Source: a virus. From it: DNA of 59,636 nucleotides. A model generated the notes under the pieces. It was not told the origin of the DNA, did not search any database, and saw nothing but the letters and a program-made list of their open reading frames with translations. The translations under genes and the position numbers were made by a program. Below are positions 29,396 through 38,787 of the stretch, piece by piece; position 1 is the first letter of the stretch, and every line of letters starts with the position of its first letter. The DNA lies in IMG/VR virus record IMGVR_UViG_3300011116_000547, positions 1 to 59,636 of that record, one strand, 5' to 3'.

Positions 29396-30637
29396 ATGCC
29401 TTCTACATATACTACAGATCTAGCAATACAATTAATGGCAACTGGCGAAAACGCTGGTACCTGGGGACAAATTACAAATACAAATTTAGTGGTGGTTCAA
29501 CAAGCAATTGCTGGCTATGAATCTATTTCTATTGCAGGAGGTGCAGGAACAACTGCTCTTGTAATGACACAAAATGCATTAGCAACAGCAAGAAATGCTG
29601 TTATTAAATTAACAGGTACGATTACAGGAAATAGAATAGTCACAGTTCCAAATGGAATTGAAAAAACTTGGATCGTATCCAATGGAACAACAGGTGCATT
29701 CACAGTTCAATTTAAATATGCATCAACTGGAACTGGACAAACTTGGTCAACAACAGATAAAGGAATTAAAATTTTATATTCTGATGGATCAGATATTCAA
29801 GTTGTAGATTTATCTACATTATCAGGAACAGTAGCCACAGCTCAAATTGCAAACTTTGCAGTTACTACAGCTAAATTAGACACTAATGCAGTTACAGCAG
29901 TTAAAATTACACAATCAACAATTACACAAGCTAAACTTGCAGCTAACTCTGTTGGAGCAAATCAAATAGTTCAATCAACAATTACACAAGCTAAACTAGC
30001 GGCTAATTCTGTTGGATCAAATCAATTAATTAATACTGCAGTTACTCCTGCAACTTATACAGCAGCAACTATTACAGTTGATGCTGATGGTCGAATTACT
30101 GCTGCATCCTCTGGATCAGCAGGAGCTGGAATGGGAATACCAACATTAATGGTTTATGGACCTGCTTCAGGAACTTATACAGCAGCTCCAACTGCAAATA
30201 GAATAGGTGTATACCTGTATGGAGGTGCTAGTGGAGGAAGAGCCACTCCAGTGGCTTCACCTGGTTCAAATGGTGGTGGTGGTTTTTGGAATAAACCAAT
30301 TACACAACCTTTTTCTCAGCCATACAGTGTTGGTGGTGGTGGTAATTTTAGTCCTATGGCTTCTCCCGGAGCTGGTGGAGCTACAAATATAACAAATGTT
30401 GGAACTGCTAATGGAGGAAGTGGAGCGTCTACTCCTGGTAATCAACCAGGATCTGATTTAACAGTTCCTATAAACTTTAGAGGCGGTCCTTTCCAAAACG
30501 TTGGTTTTGGATTTCCACAATCTCCACAATTTGGTTTTGGAGGAGCTGGTTTAGGTGGTAATTATATGTGCGGAGATGCTACAGGTAGTCAGGGACTTGC
30601 AGGTGCAATAATAGTTTTTGAAAATACAGGTACTTAA
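29396..30637 (+). CDS. Tail fiber protein with Gly-rich tip
   Basis: Protein of 413 residues. STYTTDLAIQLMATGENAGTWG at the start is a widespread fiber N-terminus. About 150-215 holds repeats ITQSTITQAKLAANSVGxNQ (two clean copies), the beta-helical stalk type. About 230-413 is the C-terminal receptor-binding region with poly-Gly loops (GGASGGRATP, NGGGGFW, GGGGNF), similar to Gly-rich adhesin tips. AAAGGAATTTAAAAT is the ribosome site. The oxygenase cassette begins straight after. Confidence 0.85.
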   Translation: MPSTYTTDLAIQLMATGENAGTWGQITNTNLVVVQQAIAGYESISIAGGAGTTALVMTQNALATARNAVIKLTGTITGNRIVTVPNGIEKTWIVSNGTTGAFTVQFKYASTGTGQTWSTTDKGIKILYSDGSDIQVVDLSTLSGTVATAQIANFAVTTAKLDTNAVTAVKITQSTITQAKLAANSVGANQIVQSTITQAKLAANSVGSNQLINTAVTPATYTAATITVDADGRITAASSGSAGAGMGIPTLMVYGPASGTYTAAPTANRIGVYLYGGASGGRATPVASPGSNGGGGFWNKPITQPFSQPYSVGGGGNFSPMASPGAGGATNITNVGTANGGSGASTPGNQPGSDLTVPINFRGGPFQNVGFGFPQSPQFGFGGAGLGGNYMCGDATGSQGLAGAIIVFENTGT

Positions 30638-30638
30638 A

Positions 30639-31085
30639 ATGGCTTATTTTATTTTTCAAAAAAATTTAGATAATATTGAAGGAACATTATATAGAATTGC
30701 TGAAAATCAAGAAGATTTTAATAATTTAAATATTAATGATGATGATTATAAAATTATTGAAGATTCCTCTGAAAATTTTAATTTTGTAAAATTAAATCAA
30801 AAAAATGCTATAAAGTATAATCAAAACACAATTATTTATATAAATATTGTTAGTAGTTTTAAAAGTTCAAAAGACTTAAATTCTTACATTGATAGTTTAA
30901 AAAATTTAATTAAAGATTTTTTAAATAATAATCCGAATAATTCAGCTTACAATAAATGGAATAATTATTTAAATCAACTAACCTCATTAAACACTTCATC
31001 AATAACCTATCCATTAAATAAATCATTAGAACAATATTTTAATGATTTAGGACAACCTTCATTAAATATTTTACAAATACCATAA
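30639..31085 (+). CDS. Hypothetical protein after the fiber gene
   Basis: Protein of 148 residues from ATG 30639, which follows the fiber stop by one base; an in-frame ATG at 30618 lies inside the fiber gene. Starts AYFIFQKNLDNIEGTLYRIAEN. Very Asn/Lys/Ile rich: local AT content rises sharply here and stays high until 34.9 kb. A tail-fiber assembly chaperone is possible by position. Confidence 0.65.
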   Translation: MAYFIFQKNLDNIEGTLYRIAENQEDFNNLNINDDDYKIIEDSSENFNFVKLNQKNAIKYNQNTIIYINIVSSFKSSKDLNSYIDSLKNLIKDFLNNNPNNSAYNKWNNYLNQLTSLNTSSITYPLNKSLEQYFNDLGQPSLNILQIP

Positions 31086-31104
31086 AAAATGCTATTAAGT
31101 TAGC

Positions 31105-31860
31105 ATGTTTGATAAAGAAATAGAGTTTAGTGCTCATGAAGATTATTTTGCATTAAAAGAAGATTATCCAATCCCTGCAAAATTAAATATTCCAGATTGG
31201 TATAAAAATTTAGAACATACTGTTTTAAATAAAACAATTAAAGGATGTATACCTTTTTTAGATTCTTTAACAGCTGGGTATTTATTAAAAATGCCTCAAG
31301 ATTTTCATGTTAGACATAATGTTGATAATAAAAATAAAAAAGAAGAAACATTTAAAGACTCTTTTCAAACTTTTGGAATGCATGATCAGTCGCAATTATT
31401 ACATGCAAAACATATAAATTTAAATTCTGGATTTGATACACATTCAATAAAACAGTTAGAAGGGTCTCCTTTAGTAGAAAAAAATAAAAATTTACCTTTT
31501 TATAAAATATTAAACCCATGGAAAATAAAAACACCAAAAGGATATTCTTGTTTATTCGTTTCACCATTAAACAATTCTGACGATAGATTTTCAATTATCC
31601 CTGGAATTGTAGATACAGATTCTTTTCCACTTGAAGTAAATTTTCCAATTATAATTAATGGAGATAAATATCCTGTTTTAGAAACAACAATTAAAAAAGG
31701 AACGCCTTATGCTCAAGTAATACCTTTTAAAAGAGATTCATGGAAAATGATAGTAAAATCAAGGGAACAAAAAGAAATACAAAATTTTAGAATTTTTTAT
31801 GGGTTAAAATTATTAAATATATATAAAGATAAATATTGGAATAAGAAATCATGGAAATAA
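31105..31860 (+). CDS. DUF6065-like protein
   Basis: Protein of 251 residues. IPAKLNIPDWYKNLE, GCIPFLDSLTAGYLLKMPQDFHV and a PWKIKTPKGYSCLFVSP segment (about 130-145) followed by FPIIIN and GTPYAQVIPFKR fit a DUF6065-like family that occurs in marine phages and bacteria near 2OG oxygenases (recalled). The biochemical role is unknown; the double-stranded beta character may mean a cupin-like fold. It overlaps the first oxygenase gene by 10 bases, so it is part of the cassette. Confidence 0.72.
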   Translation: MFDKEIEFSAHEDYFALKEDYPIPAKLNIPDWYKNLEHTVLNKTIKGCIPFLDSLTAGYLLKMPQDFHVRHNVDNKNKKEETFKDSFQTFGMHDQSQLLHAKHINLNSGFDTHSIKQLEGSPLVEKNKNLPFYKILNPWKIKTPKGYSCLFVSPLNNSDDRFSIIPGIVDTDSFPLEVNFPIIINGDKYPVLETTIKKGTPYAQVIPFKRDSWKMIVKSREQKEIQNFRIFYGLKLLNIYKDKYWNKKSWK

Positions 31861-32414
31861 AAAATTTTATAAAGATATATGATGAAGTATTACCTTGGAA
31901 GGTATTGTCTAATTTAATTCGTTTTGCAAATAATTCAAAATTTGTAGAAACAAAAGTAGGTGTAGATGTTAAAATAGATTTTAATATAAGAAAAACATAT
32001 ACTTTACCATTATCTAATTTAGATAATTCTATGTCTAATGTGCATTGGTTTAATTTACTTTTTCATTATTTTGATAAAAATTTAAAACAATATAGATTTG
32101 ATGCAAATATATTAGACTATGATTATAGAAATATTTTTGACATAGAAATTTTAAAATATGAAAACACTGGATTTTATACTTGGCATGTTGATCATTTTGC
32201 AACAATTCCAAGAACAATGAGTTGTATTTTACTTCTTAATAATGATTACGAAGGTGGTAATTTATGTTTTAGAAATCCAGATGGATCAGGAGAATGGGAA
32301 GTAGAAGTTAAGCCCAATAGAATGATTATTTGGCCAAGTAATTTTTTATATCCTCATACGGTTAAACCAGTGACGAAAGGAACAAGGTATTCAGTTGTAG
32401 CATGGGCACTATAA
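31851..32414 (+). CDS. 2OG-Fe(II) oxygenase, prolyl-4-hydroxylase-like
   Basis: Protein of 187 residues with the complete ligand set: YTWHVDH gives His112 and Asp114, LYPHTVKPV gives His169, GTRYSVVAW gives Arg179 for 2-oxoglutarate. EGGNLCFRNPDG and WPSNFLYPH match the PiuC/prolyl-4-hydroxylase branch. It should hydroxylate a substrate with O2, Fe(II) and 2OG. It overlaps genes on both sides, within a cassette of five related genes. Confidence 0.88.
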   Translation: MEIKNFIKIYDEVLPWKVLSNLIRFANNSKFVETKVGVDVKIDFNIRKTYTLPLSNLDNSMSNVHWFNLLFHYFDKNLKQYRFDANILDYDYRNIFDIEILKYENTGFYTWHVDHFATIPRTMSCILLLNNDYEGGNLCFRNPDGSGEWEVEVKPNRMIIWPSNFLYPHTVKPVTKGTRYSVVAWAL

Positions 32415-32947
32415 GAGATTTTAAATATAAATTAATAAATAATTTTTTAAGTAAAGAAGAAATTAAACTATTAACAGATTATTGTAGAATTAAACATAGA
32501 ATTAATTTTGATTCTTTTGAGTTTTTACAAGGTGATAACGGAGATACTTGTTTTTATGGAGATCCATTAATGGAATCTCTTATGGTTAATAAATTAGAAT
32601 TAATGCAAAAAGAAACTGGTTTAGAATTATTGCCAACTTATGCATTCTGGAGAATGTATACAATAAATGCTGATTTAAAAAAACACATTGACAGACCATC
32701 ATGTGAAATAAGTGTTACAGCAATGATTGGTTCAGATGGAACATCTTGGCCTATATTTATAGATGGAAAAAAGATAGAATTGAAACCAGGAGATGCTGCT
32801 ATATATCTTGGATGTGAAGTAGAACATTGGAGAGAAGAATTTAAAGGAGATTGGCATGCACAAACATTTTTACATTATGTAGATAAAAATGGATTAAATA
32901 AAGAATGGTTTAAGGATAAAAGATTATTATACGGAACACAAAAATGA
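32402..32947 (+). CDS. 2OG-Fe(II) oxygenase-like protein
   Basis: Protein of 181 residues. HIDRPSCEISVTAMIG gives His95 and Asp97; CEVEHWREEF gives His142; the usual distal Arg/Lys is not certain (Arg144 is too close to His). LKPGDAAIYLG is the strand before the last His. The HxDRxSCExS opening is a distinct subtype. It overlaps both neighbours (13 bases upstream, 4 downstream). Confidence 0.82.
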   Translation: MGTIRDFKYKLINNFLSKEEIKLLTDYCRIKHRINFDSFEFLQGDNGDTCFYGDPLMESLMVNKLELMQKETGLELLPTYAFWRMYTINADLKKHIDRPSCEISVTAMIGSDGTSWPIFIDGKKIELKPGDAAIYLGCEVEHWREEFKGDWHAQTFLHYVDKNGLNKEWFKDKRLLYGTQK

Positions 32948-33504
32948 ACTTTGATTTAAAAGTTAAAGATATTTCTATAGAAACATATATTTTGACAGGT
33001 AAAATAGATAATCAAGAAGTAATTAATAATTTAATTAATTTTATAAAAATTTCAAAAGATGAAGAATTAAGCTATAAAACACATGTTAAAGGTCATTTTA
33101 CAGGTTTTAAAAGTTTAATAGAAAATAAAGATTTTTTTAATTTTTTAAAAATTATTCAAGAAAATATAAAAATTATTTATAATAAGAATTTTATAATTAA
33201 TGATGCATGGGGAAATATTTGTAAAAAAGGAGAAGAGGTAGTAGAACACAATCATGGAAGTATTACTGGTTTTTGTGGTATACTTTATTTAACTGAAAAT
33301 GGACCTGGGACTTATTTTAAAGACTATGATTTATTAATTAAAGAAGAAATAGGAAAATACATTTTATTTCATCCAAAATTATTTCATAAAGTTGAAAAAA
33401 TAACAAATGATATAGAAAGAATAACTGTTGCTTTTAATATGAATGAAATTAAAACTTGGGATAATTTAACAAACATAAAATGGGTAAATAAAAATGAAAT
33501 TTAA
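32944..33504 (+). CDS. 2OG-Fe(II) oxygenase-like protein (HxH type)
   Basis: Protein of 186 residues. EHNHGSITGFCGILYLT (101-117) fits the 2OG-FeII_Oxy_5 pattern HxHxxSxxSGxxYL with His102 and His104. FHPKLFHKVEK gives His148 and ERITVAFN gives Arg159. YFKDYDLL lies between, on the lid. Asp is absent from the first position pair, as is usual in this subfamily. Substrate unknown. Confidence 0.78.
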   Translation: MNFDLKVKDISIETYILTGKIDNQEVINNLINFIKISKDEELSYKTHVKGHFTGFKSLIENKDFFNFLKIIQENIKIIYNKNFIINDAWGNICKKGEEVVEHNHGSITGFCGILYLTENGPGTYFKDYDLLIKEEIGKYILFHPKLFHKVEKITNDIERITVAFNMNEIKTWDNLTNIKWVNKNEI

Positions 33505-33712
33505 ACAATATGAAAATGGGTCTTGTGATATAGAGTTTTCTGTAAAAGAAAGATGGATTATTTTAAAAAAAGGAAAAATACATTTATCAGATGAAGCATT
33601 ACGACATTTTGGTAATAAACTCGTGCAAATGGTTGCGGATTGGAATTTAAAATTTAATGAAGAGTTAAAAAATAAACTTACTTTTAATGATACTAAAATA
33701 GAAGGAAAATAA
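33494..33712 (+). CDS. Small hypothetical protein within the oxygenase cassette
   Basis: Seventy-two residues, overlapping the flanking genes by 11 and 1 bases. MKFKQYENGSCDIEFSVKERWIILKKGKIHLSDEALRHF begins with a beta hairpin and then a helix; no catalytic motif. It resembles small phage proteins of unknown function that usually lie elsewhere; could be a cofactor or a stray insertion. Confidence 0.65.
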   Translation: MKFKQYENGSCDIEFSVKERWIILKKGKIHLSDEALRHFGNKLVQMVADWNLKFNEELKNKLTFNDTKIEGK

Positions 33713-34344
33713 TGTTTTTTTCAAGTTCAATATACATAGAAGAAGAACTTTCTTTTTTAGAAAATTTTAATAAACATACTAATTCTTATATTGAAAATTC
33801 AAGGAATAAAAACAAACAAAAAATGTTTAATAATAGAGATTTTGGATTAGTTCATCATTCAGATTCACTATTAAATGATTTAAATTTTTTTAATTTTATA
33901 AAATTAATATGCAAAAAATCTTACAATATTTTAGATAAACAAGGGTATGACTTGTCAAATTTTTTATTAGTTGCATCGGAAATGTGGGTTCAAGAATTTT
34001 CAAAAGAAGGAGGTGGTTTTCACAGTTTACACACTCATTGGAATGGACATATTTCTGGGTTTTATTTTTTAAAATGTTCAGATAAAACATCTTTTCCAAT
34101 TTTTCATGATCCAAGACCTGGTAAAATGATGATTCAATTACCTGAAAAAAATGAAAATGAAATTTCAGATTCTTCTGAAAAAATAATTTTTAAACCAAAA
34201 CCTGGAACTCTTGTATTTTTTAATTCATATTTACCACATGAATTTGTGGTTGATCAAGGGGTGGATCCTTTTAGGTTTATTCATTTTAACGTACAGGCCA
34301 TTCAAAAAAGATTAATTAATGGTGATATTAAAAAAATAAATTAA
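33712..34344 (+). CDS. 2OG-Fe(II) oxygenase (2OG-FeII_Oxy_5-like)
   Basis: Protein of 210 residues. FHSLHTHWNGHISGFYFL gives His107 and His109, FHDPRPGK is the family's conserved middle motif, LVFFNSYLPHEF gives His176, and PFRFIHFNVQA gives Arg188. It is the best match in the cassette to the 2OG-FeII_Oxy_5 family. Start at the end of the previous stop (TAATG). Confidence 0.85.
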   Translation: MFFSSSIYIEEELSFLENFNKHTNSYIENSRNKNKQKMFNNRDFGLVHHSDSLLNDLNFFNFIKLICKKSYNILDKQGYDLSNFLLVASEMWVQEFSKEGGGFHSLHTHWNGHISGFYFLKCSDKTSFPIFHDPRPGKMMIQLPEKNENEISDSSEKIIFKPKPGTLVFFNSYLPHEFVVDQGVDPFRFIHFNVQAIQKRLINGDIKKIN

Positions 34345-34932
34345 ATGAAAAATAATCATGAATTTATTAAATTATTTGAAACTTTTGTTTTATTTAATAA
34401 ATTAAATTTAGACTTAGAAAAATATTTAAAATATATTTACGATATTTATAAAATTGATAATAATGGAAGAAAAATATCTAACTTTGGAGGTTGGCAAAGT
34501 AATTTTTTAAATTTATCTGATTCTATTTTAGAACCATTCTTAAATGAAATTTCCAAAAATAGTAAAATTTTATTAGAAAATTATTCACTTAATAATAGAA
34601 ATTATAAAATAGAAAGTATGTGGGCAAATATAAATAAATATAAAGATTCAAATCACGTTCATCATCATAGCGGATCTGTAATATCTGGGGTTTTTTATTT
34701 AAAAACTAATAAAGATTGTGGATCAATAGTTTTTAAACATCCTTCAGAAATAATTAATTTTTGTTGGAGACGTGATGATTATAAAGAATACAATCAAACA
34801 AATGGATTTTTTTATGAATTTCAACCAGAAGATAATGCTTTATTATTATTTCCATCTTGGCTTAATCATTATGTAAATCCTAATTTAAACAAAGAAGTAG
34901 ATAGGGTCTCTATTTCTTTTAATATTGTTTAA
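34345..34932 (+). CDS. 2OG-Fe(II) oxygenase (2OG-FeII_Oxy_5-like)
   Basis: Protein of 195 residues beginning right after the previous stop. HVHHHSGSVISGVFYL supplies His104 and His106, FKHPSEI is the middle motif, LFPSWLNHYVNP gives His175 and DRVSISFNIV gives Arg187. Last of the cassette. A 49-base spacer with no clear terminator separates it from the next tail gene. Confidence 0.85.
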   Translation: MKNNHEFIKLFETFVLFNKLNLDLEKYLKYIYDIYKIDNNGRKISNFGGWQSNFLNLSDSILEPFLNEISKNSKILLENYSLNNRNYKIESMWANINKYKDSNHVHHHSGSVISGVFYLKTNKDCGSIVFKHPSEIINFCWRRDDYKEYNQTNGFFYEFQPEDNALLLFPSWLNHYVNPNLNKEVDRVSISFNIV

Positions 34933-34981
34933 AAATAACTCTTTATTGTTAAATATGTAGATATAGGGTATAAGAACCTTT

Positions 34982-36898
34982 ATGCCTTTAAAAAAAATAC
35001 CAATAAAAGCTGGATTTAATAAACAAGATACCGCAACTGCCGCTGAGGGTCAGTGGATAGATGGGGATTATGTACGCTTTCGTTATGGCTATCCTGAGAA
35101 AATAGGTGGCTGGCAACAATTACTTCCTGAAACATTAGCCGGTGTTGCAAGAGCTCAGCACACATGGACAGATTTAAGTGGAAAGAAATATGCAGCTATT
35201 GGAACAAATAAAATATTAGCTATTTATTATGAGGGAGCTTTTTATGACATTACTCCACTTGGAACAGCTTTAACATCTTGTACATTAGCTTCTACAACAT
35301 CATCAACTACTGTAACTGTTACAAAAGCAGGACATGGTTTATCAGTTGGAGATTACATTAGATTTACTTCTCCTTCTCTTGCAGGCGGAGGTGTTACAAC
35401 TTTTTCAAATGCTAATTTTACAACAAATACTTTTGAAGTAAAAACAGTTCCATCATCTTCTACTTTTACTGTCACCATGCCTGTTACAGAAGGTGGTACA
35501 GGAATGTCTGGAGGTGGTTCTACAATTACTACAACTCCTTACATATTTGTAGGTCCGGTTAATCAAACTTATGGTTATGGATGGGGAACTTCAACTTGGG
35601 GAACAGTTGCATGGGGAGAAGCATCCTCATCTCCTACCGTTGTTCTTTCTCCAGCTAGCTGGTCGCTAGATAATTTTGGACAAATATTAGTTGCAACCGT
35701 TAAAGATGGTAAAACATTTTCATGGGATCCATCCGTTGGAGGAGCTCTCACAACACGAGCGACTGCAATATCAAATGCTCCAACAAAATCTACAATGACT
35801 ATTGTATCAGATAGAGATAGACATTTAATTGCACTTGGAACAGAAACAACTATAGGATCTCCTTCTACACAAGATCCAATGTTTATAAGATTTTCAAACC
35901 AAGAAGATTACAATACTTGGGCTCCAACTGCAACAAATACTGCTGGAACATTTAGACTGGATACCGGAAACTACATTGTTGGAGCCGTACAAGGAAAAGA
36001 TTATATATTTATTTTAACGGATCAGGCAGCTTACACTATGCAATTTGTTGGTCCTCCTTTTGTATTTTCAATAAGACAGGTTGGAACGAATTGTGGGTGT
36101 ATTGGTCAGCATTCAATAGTCTTTGCTCAAGGAGCTGTGTTTTGGATGGGCTTTGGGGGAGGATTCTTTGTGTATGATGGAACTGTAAAACAATTACCAT
36201 CATTAGTTGAAGATTATGTATTTACAACAGGAGGAGGTAATTTAGGAATAAATTACAATGCCTCTGATATTGTTTATGGTTCTCACAATAGTTTATTTAA
36301 TGAAATAGTTTGGTTTTACCCAACAGCAAATTCAACAGCAGTTAATGCATCGGTAGTTTATAACTTCGTTGAAAATACTTGGACTACAATGTCACTTGCT
36401 AGAACAACTTATTCAGATGCACAAACTTATGATAAGCCATATGCTACAAAATGGAATTCAACAGCAACACCAAGTTTTCCAACTATTAATGGTGTAACAA
36501 ATACTTATGGTGCATCTATTTATTATGAACATGAAACAGGTGTTAATGAAGTAAGTTACACTGGAGTTAAAACAGCTATTCCTGCTTACATTGAATCAGG
36601 TGACTTTGATTTAGATGTAGAAGGAGATGGTCAATATTTAATGAAAATAAATAGGTTTATTCCAGACTTTAAAATCCTTACAGGAAATGCTAAGGTGACT
36701 TTATTGTTAAGAGATTATCCATCTCAAACACAAAATAGTCAGATGTTAGGACCATATACGGTTACTTCATCTACAACTAAAATAGATACAAGAGCAAGAA
36801 ATAGATTAATGAGTATTAAAGTTGAAAATGAATCTACAGATGAAAACTGGAGATATGGATTATTTAGAGTAGATATTCAACCTGATGGAAGAAGATAA
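34982..36898 (+). CDS. Large tail structural protein
   Basis: Protein of 638 residues. PLKKIPIKAGFNKQDTATAAEGQWIDGDYVRFRYGYPEKIGGW (start) and repeated WxDLSG, TIVSDRDRHLIALG, YIVGAVQGKDYIFILTDQAAYTM motifs suggest a beta-propeller like P22 gp10/tail stabilisation proteins. An inserted domain around 95-175 (TVTVTKAGHGLSVGDYIRFT) is Thr/Ser rich. YGWGTSTWGTVAWGE near residue 200 resembles the WG segments of the fiber at 28185. Confidence 0.8.
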   Translation: MPLKKIPIKAGFNKQDTATAAEGQWIDGDYVRFRYGYPEKIGGWQQLLPETLAGVARAQHTWTDLSGKKYAAIGTNKILAIYYEGAFYDITPLGTALTSCTLASTTSSTTVTVTKAGHGLSVGDYIRFTSPSLAGGGVTTFSNANFTTNTFEVKTVPSSSTFTVTMPVTEGGTGMSGGGSTITTTPYIFVGPVNQTYGYGWGTSTWGTVAWGEASSSPTVVLSPASWSLDNFGQILVATVKDGKTFSWDPSVGGALTTRATAISNAPTKSTMTIVSDRDRHLIALGTETTIGSPSTQDPMFIRFSNQEDYNTWAPTATNTAGTFRLDTGNYIVGAVQGKDYIFILTDQAAYTMQFVGPPFVFSIRQVGTNCGCIGQHSIVFAQGAVFWMGFGGGFFVYDGTVKQLPSLVEDYVFTTGGGNLGINYNASDIVYGSHNSLFNEIVWFYPTANSTAVNASVVYNFVENTWTTMSLARTTYSDAQTYDKPYATKWNSTATPSFPTINGVTNTYGASIYYEHETGVNEVSYTGVKTAIPAYIESGDFDLDVEGDGQYLMKINRFIPDFKILTGNAKVTLLLRDYPSQTQNSQMLGPYTVTSSTTKIDTRARNRLMSIKVENESTDENWRYGLFRVDIQPDGRR

Positions 36899-37074
36899 TG
36901 GCAAAGATTACAACATACATTCCTGAGCCGAGTCAGGAGTATTCACCGGATAATCAAAGACAAGTTTTACAAGCTTTAGAGACATTAAAAGATCAATTAA
37001 ATTTTTCTTTTCAAGAAGATTTAAGACAGGAGCTTCAAAGATTTACATGGTTTAATATGAGGTTTGGCTGCTAA
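36898..37074 (+). CDS. Small virion-region protein
   Basis: Fifty-eight residues, starting and ending with one-base overlaps (TAATG both sides). TTYIPEPSQEYSPDNQRQVLQALETLKDQLNFSF: short strand, Pro-rich turn, then one helix. The pattern PEPxQEYxxxNQRQ is known to me from short phage tail-region proteins. It may be a trimeric coiled-coil adaptor. Confidence 0.7.
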   Translation: MAKITTYIPEPSQEYSPDNQRQVLQALETLKDQLNFSFQEDLRQELQRFTWFNMRFGC

Positions 37075-38306
37075 TGTCTATTTGTAATAATATCAATGAA
37101 GGTGATGGCCAACTAGTTACTTTTGGTGGAAATAATTTAGATGCATTTGGAAGACTACGTGTATCTAATCCTCTTACAATCTTTGACAGTAAAAGTATTA
37201 TGTCAAAGAACACTTTATTTGATGAATCAACTGCAAATGGAGGAACAGTTTCTTACACAGCTAATAAATCAACAGTTAATTTAAATGTAGTTGAAACAGC
37301 AGGATCTAAAACAATAAGACAATCTAAAAGAGTTATGTCTTATCAACCTGGTAAGTCTTTGCTTATTTTTAATACATTTGTAATGAATGAACCAATAGCT
37401 AATCTTAAACAAAAGGTTGGTTTATTTGATGCTAACAATGGAATCTTTTTTACAGCAGATGGTACAACTTTAAAAATAGTAAGACGAACCTATACATCAG
37501 GAGCACCTGTTGACACTGAAGTATCTCAATCATCTTGGAATGGAGATAAGTTAAATGGAACAGGGCCAAGTGGATTTACATTATCTGCTGATAAATCAAA
37601 TATATTATTTATAGATATTGAATGGTTAGGGGTTGGATCTGTTAGAGTTGGATTTGTTATTAATGGTCAATTGATTACAGCTCATACTTTTAATAATGCA
37701 AATAGTTTAACAACTGTTTATATGCAAACTGCAAATTTACCAATTAGATATGAAATTGAAAGATCTGGAACATTAGCAGCTGGAACTTATACACTGCAAC
37801 AAATATGTTCTTCTTGTATTTCTGAAGGTGGTTATTCTCCAGAAGGGTTACAAAAAATGATAGGAACATCTCAAATAAATAGTGGTGTAAATTTAACAAC
37901 AGCAAATACTTATTATAATATTGCAACTATTAAAATTAAATCATCAAGACCATATGCTGTTATAGTTCCTGCGGGAATAGACGTATTAAATATATCTAAC
38001 AATGATTTTGAATGGGGTTTATTTTTTAATGCAACACCTTCTTCTGCATTTAGTTATACAAGTTTTGATGATAATGTAGAATATGATTTAACAACAGTTG
38101 ATTTAACTGCAACAGGTACAAGAGTTGCAGGAGGTTATATGGGAGGTAAAACTGCTCCGTTTGCTTTAGGTGGAGATTTTATAGCTTTTTCAAATCAACT
38201 TGGACAAACAATTAGTGGAACATCTGATACTTTAACATTAGGTGTAAGATCCGGAACTGGAAATGGAGATGTATCTGGTTTAATTAAATGGTTTGATTTA
38301 ACATAA
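37074..38306 (+). CDS. Tail/fiber structural protein
   Basis: Protein of 410 residues. FGGNNLDAFGRLRVSNPLTIFDSKSIMSKN at the start is a widespread phage phrase. The body is a jelly-roll-like, beta-rich domain with SYQPGKSLLIFNTFVMN and IEWLGVGSVRVGFVING (concanavalin-like pattern). Likely binds carbohydrates or forms part of the tail. It sits among structural genes and is coupled to them. Confidence 0.8.
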   Translation: MSICNNINEGDGQLVTFGGNNLDAFGRLRVSNPLTIFDSKSIMSKNTLFDESTANGGTVSYTANKSTVNLNVVETAGSKTIRQSKRVMSYQPGKSLLIFNTFVMNEPIANLKQKVGLFDANNGIFFTADGTTLKIVRRTYTSGAPVDTEVSQSSWNGDKLNGTGPSGFTLSADKSNILFIDIEWLGVGSVRVGFVINGQLITAHTFNNANSLTTVYMQTANLPIRYEIERSGTLAAGTYTLQQICSSCISEGGYSPEGLQKMIGTSQINSGVNLTTANTYYNIATIKIKSSRPYAVIVPAGIDVLNISNNDFEWGLFFNATPSSAFSYTSFDDNVEYDLTTVDLTATGTRVAGGYMGGKTAPFALGGDFIAFSNQLGQTISGTSDTLTLGVRSGTGNGDVSGLIKWFDLT

Positions 38307-38647
38307 TGGCAAATTTTTATAAAAACGCATTCTATGACCCAACTACAACATCTGTTGTTGCGGTATATACGTGTCCATCAAATGCTAATGCAATCATTCA
38401 AAATATACAAATAACAAATGAATCTGGAAGTAAAGTAGTAAAGGCATCTATTAATGATGATTCAACTTCTACCGTTTTTCAAATAGCTTATGCTTCTCTT
38501 ACAGGACCAACTATTTGTAATCTTGCAAGTGGGCCTATTATATTAGAAGAAAATGATGTTATAAGACTTGAAAGCTCTGATATTTCTGGTATAAGTGCTA
38601 CATTAGCAATATTAGAAATAAATAGAGACGATCAAAACGGACAATAG
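38306..38647 (+). CDS. Small tail structural protein
   Basis: Protein of 113 residues, TAATG-coupled to the previous gene. NFYKNAFYDPTTTSVVAVYTCPSNANAIIQNIQITNESG, then a single beta domain with DVIRLESSD. Such proteins follow fibers in many marine phages. Similar in style to the 106-residue protein at 25203. Confidence 0.75.
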   Translation: MANFYKNAFYDPTTTSVVAVYTCPSNANAIIQNIQITNESGSKVVKASINDDSTSTVFQIAYASLTGPTICNLASGPIILEENDVIRLESSDISGISATLAILEINRDDQNGQ

Positions 38648-38649
38648 AA

Positions 38650-38784
38650 ATGTTTTATTTTTGGCATACAGCGATAGTAATATTATTCTTAGCCTTCTCA
38701 TTTTTTATGGGTTATAAAATGGGAAAGAAAAATGTTAATAAGACGGAAGAAATTAAAAGAAAATGTCCAATGGGATTTAATTAA
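38650..38784 (+). CDS. Small single-span membrane protein
   Basis: Forty-four residues: hydrophobic helix 3-24 (YFWHTAIVILFLAFSFFMGYKM) followed by a basic tail with one Cys. It lies two bases after the previous stop. Could be a lysis or superinfection factor. Confidence 0.6.
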   Translation: MFYFWHTAIVILFLAFSFFMGYKMGKKNVNKTEEIKRKCPMGFN

Positions 38785-38787
38785 AAT

